Origin: Amanita rubescens
Taxonomy: Eukaryota; Basidiomycota; Agaricomycetes; Agaricales; Amanitaceae
Direction: 5' to 3'
Assembly: GCA_015039365.1 (NCBI GenBank)
Contig: WION01000029.1
Span: forward strand, 285,443-349,442
Length of the DNA stretch: 64,000 nt
This document shows, piece after piece, positions 60,165-64,000 of the stretch. The position numbers and the translations under genes are program-made. How positions within the stretch are numbered: the stretch's first letter is position 1; each line of letters starts with the position of its first letter. The notes beneath the pieces are model-generated. The model ran no database searches, was not told the DNA's origin, and saw only the letters and a list, made by a program, of their open reading frames with translations.

Positions 60165-60743
60165 ACGCCGTCCTCTACATCGCCTACTACGTCCGGCCCA
60201 CTCTCTCACCCTGGCGATCCCCACCGATACCACTCAGGCCTGCTCACTTTCCGCACCGCCAAATCCGACGCTACTGTCTTCCACGCTACCACCACCTCCG
60301 GCTCGCCATGGCAGTTCGAAGCCAAAGTCATCGCGCCCAGAACGATGCGCCTCGTTTGTCTACTGTACATTGGAAAACTAGACCATGCCGTCACAGACGA
60401 CTTCCTCGTCGATCTGCTCGGCAACAACGTACAAGTGAACGACTTTGACCCCAATTGGAACTGCTTAGACTGGGTATACGACGCTCTAACGGTTCGTATC
60501 TCTCCGCTATACCAAGGTTAACAAAAAAACATTGACTTTATTTTTGCTTTTTTTTAGGTTTTGGTGGCAACGGGAGTAATGGAACCACTTTCATGCTCTC
60601 CCTTCAAACTTTGGGAAATCGGTGCCCGATACGCGGACGGTTGGCGCGTGGCGTATAACCATAATCGACACCTTATAGAACCCGGAACGCCCATCCCTTG
60701 CTGCGACGCTCATGGAAACCCCCTCCCCAGTCCATTATCTTGA
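60165..60743 (+). CDS. Small conserved fungal protein (DUF6914-like), 5' end unclear
   Basis: Two exons with a GTTCGT..TTTTAG intron (about 60491-60557). Readable parts are AVLYIAYYV, then in the next frame HRYHSGLLTFRTAKSDATVFHA, SPWQFEAKVIAPRTMRLVCLL, NWNCLDWVYDAL, and VLVATGVMEPLS with FKLWEIGARYADGWR. The layout (Y-H-x-G near the start, W-x-F-E, a small hydrophobic LL-x-x-I-G-K, then a Trp-Val-x-x-AL helix) is like small proteins of the DUF6914 type in Dikarya. No start codon is visible in frame, and AVLYIAYYV is one base out of frame with the rest (about 60190), so an upstream exon or a base error is likely. Function unknown. Confidence 0.5.
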
Positions 60744-61095
60744 AAGGCATACACACACACACACACACATCACGTTCATTTTACACGCACGCGCATACGA
60801 TTAATGATTAATCATGGCATCATAAAAAGGTCTTGTCTTGTTGTTTGTACATTATTGCATTATATTGGCCAATACGCTGGCGTATGTATCGATTGGGGCG
60901 CATATACTTGCCATTACCAATCTATAGCGTTACACTAATAACCGTCGATACCTTACAATCGTATAATAGATACTTTTGTCTAATAATACTCTAAACCCGT
61001 TTTATCAGTGGCGGAAAAACTTTCCACCGCAACGTCGGAATTACTCAGGCAATTCATAATCAGAGTGCAATATGTTATAATATACTACTAACGTA
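60744..61095. other. Convergent 3' flanks
   Basis: AT-rich, between the small conserved protein (+) and the ABC transporter (-). No gene. Confidence 0.45.
60750..60769. repeat. (CA)n microsatellite
   Basis: Ten AC dinucleotides directly after the stop codon of the preceding gene, so within its 3' UTR. Confidence 0.9.
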
Positions 61096-64000
61096 CTACC
61101 GCTTCTCTCGGACATAGAAATGTAGCGTGATATAGCTTCCCACCGTGAACACGACGAAAAAGATGCAAAGTAAGGATATATCTGGCCACCAAAACGCCTT
61201 GATCATGATGTTATTTAAAGTGCAAAAAGGATGATATACCAAAACTCACCTGTGCATGTAAGCCAAATGTAGACAAGATGGTAGCAGCTGGAACGTCAAG
61301 CTCTACACCATACTTTTCAAAAAAAAATCAGATGCGAGCACAATTTAAGCTCAACGAGAGGCTTTTACCTTGACTTCCTTGAGTTGCAAGTATCTTAGCT
61401 CATTCACAGCGAGCGCTTCAAAAGCAGCATGGAAGAAAGAAACCGTATGCAACCACTGCAGAGGTTTGATCACCTGTATCCCGATTGATCAACAGACCAG
61501 TGAACAACAAGCTATAAAATCCATCAGCCCCATTTTGTTGAAGAATCCCCAAAGCCAACTCACTTGTAAAGCATAATCAAAGTTCCAGTTAAACTCGCAA
61601 GACTCGAACTCTCAAACGCGATCGACAGCCACAGAACAACCGCCGCCGTCGTGAGGTTGAATAGCACTAGCGTTAACATGAACTTCCAGAACCCGGCAAC
61701 CGTGGGCACGAGTCCGACAAGACCGTACACGATTCCACCAAACAGGAGCGGTGGAACGAGTCGTAGGGGCAGTATGTCGAAGAGGACCTAAGATGGTGGG
61801 TAGGATATGAGTTACTTTCGTAGGGGAAAACGAACGTACCTTGGAGGAGAAATAGGTAAACGACGAATAGTAGCCGTTCGCCCTATCAGATTCGTTAGCC
61901 CTCGTCCTTAACTTTTGCCATAAACGTACCGCTCGCGCATAAACAAGATACGTTCATTAGCAAACAGGCCGAGGCTCGAAAGGCAAGAAAAACCGAACAA
62001 AGCCAGAGTAAAGAAGAATAAGCCTATCATGGCGTTTTTTTTAGCACTTTGGATTGACCTAAACACTAAAATCTTACCCAATCTGTTCTGGAATCCAGCA
62101 ATGTCATTCCTGATCACGAATCATCAGGTTATATATGCAGGTAAAAAAAGAAACTCACGTTACATGGCGGAAAAACAAGCCACACATAACTGGATAAAAC
62201 GTTGGACTCATATCAGCGCAAGTCACTACCAAACTCACCCGCAAGAGCGATAGACGCCACGTAATGAGCCGTCAAAAGCGCCGGATCGCGATACAAGTTC
62301 TTGAACGCTCGTCCGCTCAAAATCCTAAACTGCGTTCCCCAACTAGCCCTCTTGCGACCTCGCAACAACGTCGTTTCCTCCGCCACATCAGGTAGTTGTT
62401 GCCGAGGATCAAGCCCTGCACCTTCCGTCTGCCTGTTAAGATTACCCCTCCCGAAAGCCTCGCCTTCCTCGCGTATACCCGCCGCAATATCACTCTTTGC
62501 ATAAGCGTCTATCAGTTCTACCAGTTTGGGAGGGACGGGTGTAGGGTCTGCCCTAGTCGACGTGGATGGCGTTACTGCTTCCAGTAGCTGGGACGTCCTT
62601 CTCCTAAGAGAGCCAACGACGCTTCGAGTTCGAAGCTCCGTTTCCTCGGCATTGCTGGAAGTGGAGGTACGTGACTTGATGGACGGAATCCGAGCCGAAC
62701 GGGCCGCAAGTCCCCGTTCCTCATCTCCCAGATTCGTCGCGTCCTCCGAAGGAGAAACGCTAAAATCAGCACTAGTATCGTTCGCGCTCGAATCCATGGT
62801 GGCGTTCATAGCCAAGTCAACTACAGAACTCACTCAGCACGTTGTTAAAGGTCGAGCATAGTATGAACACGTACTCAAGAAATCGGCGATATTGAAACCA
62901 GGCGGGCATGGGTGACCGATAGATTGGAAATACCCTTGACACTTTGAGAATTCGCCCGAATACACGGGTTTTCCCGAAGCCAAGACAAGCAAATGGTCAA
63001 ACAAGGCAACAATGTTGCTCCGAGGTTGATGGATTGTGAAGACGACGGTCCGGTTGTAGTTGCGCGCAAGGGATACAAGACTATCAACGACGTTGTGCGC
63101 GTTGAAGGCATCCAATCCTTGGTAAACTCGTGAGCTCGGCGTATTAGGGATCACGAAAACAACTCACCGCTCGTTGGCTCGTCCAGGAATAGAATGGAGG
63201 GACTCGTGACAAGCTCGCAGGCAATAGACACCCTCCGCTTCTCTCCTCCGGATATCGAACGATGACCTGCAACCACGATAAGTGTCTCGTTGAAGCATCC
63301 AGGTAGGACAGATTCTCACCGGTATCTCCAATCCTGGAATCCTTGATACCCAATATACCCAACTCATTCAACGTCTCCAACGTCCTAAATTGTTTCGCTT
63401 CAATGCTCATATCCCTCGGCAACCTCAGCAGAGCACTGTACAACACAGTCTCATAGACAGTAAGAGTGCTCATCAGGGTATCTTCCTGGTCAACAAAGCC
63501 CGCAACCGCCTTGAACTCGTGATCCGGAACCTCACGACCGTTCACGAGTATCGTCCCGCTCACGGTGCCCCGCTTGCTCTTCCTAGCCAGTATGTCGAGT
63601 AACGTTGACTTTCCGGCTCCAGAAGCACCCATGATGGCCATAACCTGTCCAGGTTTAACGGAACCAGAGACATCGCTGAGGATCGTTCGTGAACCGAGGC
63701 TGTACGTAACGCCGGAAAAGTGGAGCGAGGCAGGAACGTGATCCGTCATGAGCTTGGCAGCTTCATTCTCGGGTAACCGGATTTGGCCAAAGTCGCCACC
63801 TTTCCTCGCACGACCGGCGTACCACAATACTGTTTCGCACTTAATAATGGTGTTTGGGACAAGCGCGAAATTACTCACGCAAGAAGGTAAGAACGACGAA
63901 CAAACCCGCGCTGGCGGTGCTGAGAGCAACCCATTTGGTATTGTCGGGTTTCTTGGGTCGCTATAGAGGACGATTTAGGATAGTATGGCGGGGACAAAAC
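61096..64000 (-). CDS. ABCG/ADP1-type ABC transporter, 5' end outside window
   Basis: Membrane ATP-binding cassette transporter with the ABC domain before the membrane domain, as in yeast Adp1 and White-type proteins. The first exon in the window (about 63962-63880) ends a hydrophobic helix (GLFVVLTFL). Next come [16 protein letters not shown], Walker [18 protein letters not shown] (about 63620), the Q-loop region FVDQEDTL, signature [15 protein letters not shown] (about 63240), Walker [17 protein letters not shown] across a GTGAGT intron, and H-loop [10 protein letters not shown] long polar linker with Ser/Arg-rich sequence follows (about 62800-62400). The membrane part holds [54 protein letters not shown] and [10 protein letters not shown]. 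It ends in [13 protein letters not shown] before TAG 61096. All junctions examined are in frame. Substrate cannot be told. Confidence 0.85.

Noticed and set aside
60031..60381. Plus-strand frame of 116 codons
   Set aside because: It overlaps the conserved small protein in a different frame, and its Ser/Pro-rich sequence has no family features.

Overview
The window is nuclear DNA of a filamentous basidiomycete, most probably an Agaricomycete. The genes carry many short introns (about 37-80 nt, GT..AG with one clear GC..AG). They also belong to families typical of that class: HNH-fold nucleases, HET-like proteins, DUF6534-type and orphan seven-helix membrane proteins, small secreted proteins, and a basidiomycete-style DSN1. 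I do not name a genus. All gene models were read by eye from splice sites and family motifs, so exon borders are approximate unless stated.

Layout. 1-2.8 kb: no gene seen. 2.8-12.7 kb: a conserved block with kinetochore protein DSN1 (-), a DHHC palmitoyltransferase (+) sharing its upstream region, a tRNA-Ile(AAU), and a long areA-GATA-like (DUF1752/DUF3295) regulator (-). 12.7-18 kb: an RG-rich ORF and an HNH-fold protein with lost catalytic residues. 18.3-21.1 kb: a tandem pair of medium-chain dehydrogenase genes, the first a pseudogene; a third, intact copy lies at 41.4-42.6 kb. 21.6-24.1 kb: a HET-like gene. 24.2-31.3 kb: a large inverted duplication whose two arms each hold a cysteine-rich small secreted protein gene; the 4.7-kb spacer holds an HNH nuclease and a C2H2 zinc-finger protein with an RPQ-repeat tail. 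31.3-44.2 kb: gene-poor, repeat-rich DNA with small ORFs, a seven-helix membrane protein and relics of secreted peptides. 44.5-56.6 kb: IML2/TTC39-like protein, amino-acid permease, DUF6534-like membrane protein and a coiled-coil protein. 60-64 kb: a small conserved Dikarya protein and an ADP1-type ABC transporter whose 5' end runs off the window.

Two points stand out. The DHHC gene can only encode its invariant Pro-Trp step if a one-nucleotide exon lies between two back-to-back 50-nt introns. Several otherwise well-conserved genes (DSN1, the permease, IML2, one dehydrogenase) carry single-base frameshifts, nearly all in the same direction (one extra base). Other genes in the window are clean. 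Residual insertion errors in the assembly or real decay are both possible and can be told apart only with reads or RNA.

The genes do not form one pathway. Housekeeping functions sit at the two ends and in the 44-56 kb block, and an accessory region (duplicated secreted proteins, HNH and HET-like genes, dehydrogenase duplicates, decayed repeats) lies between them.
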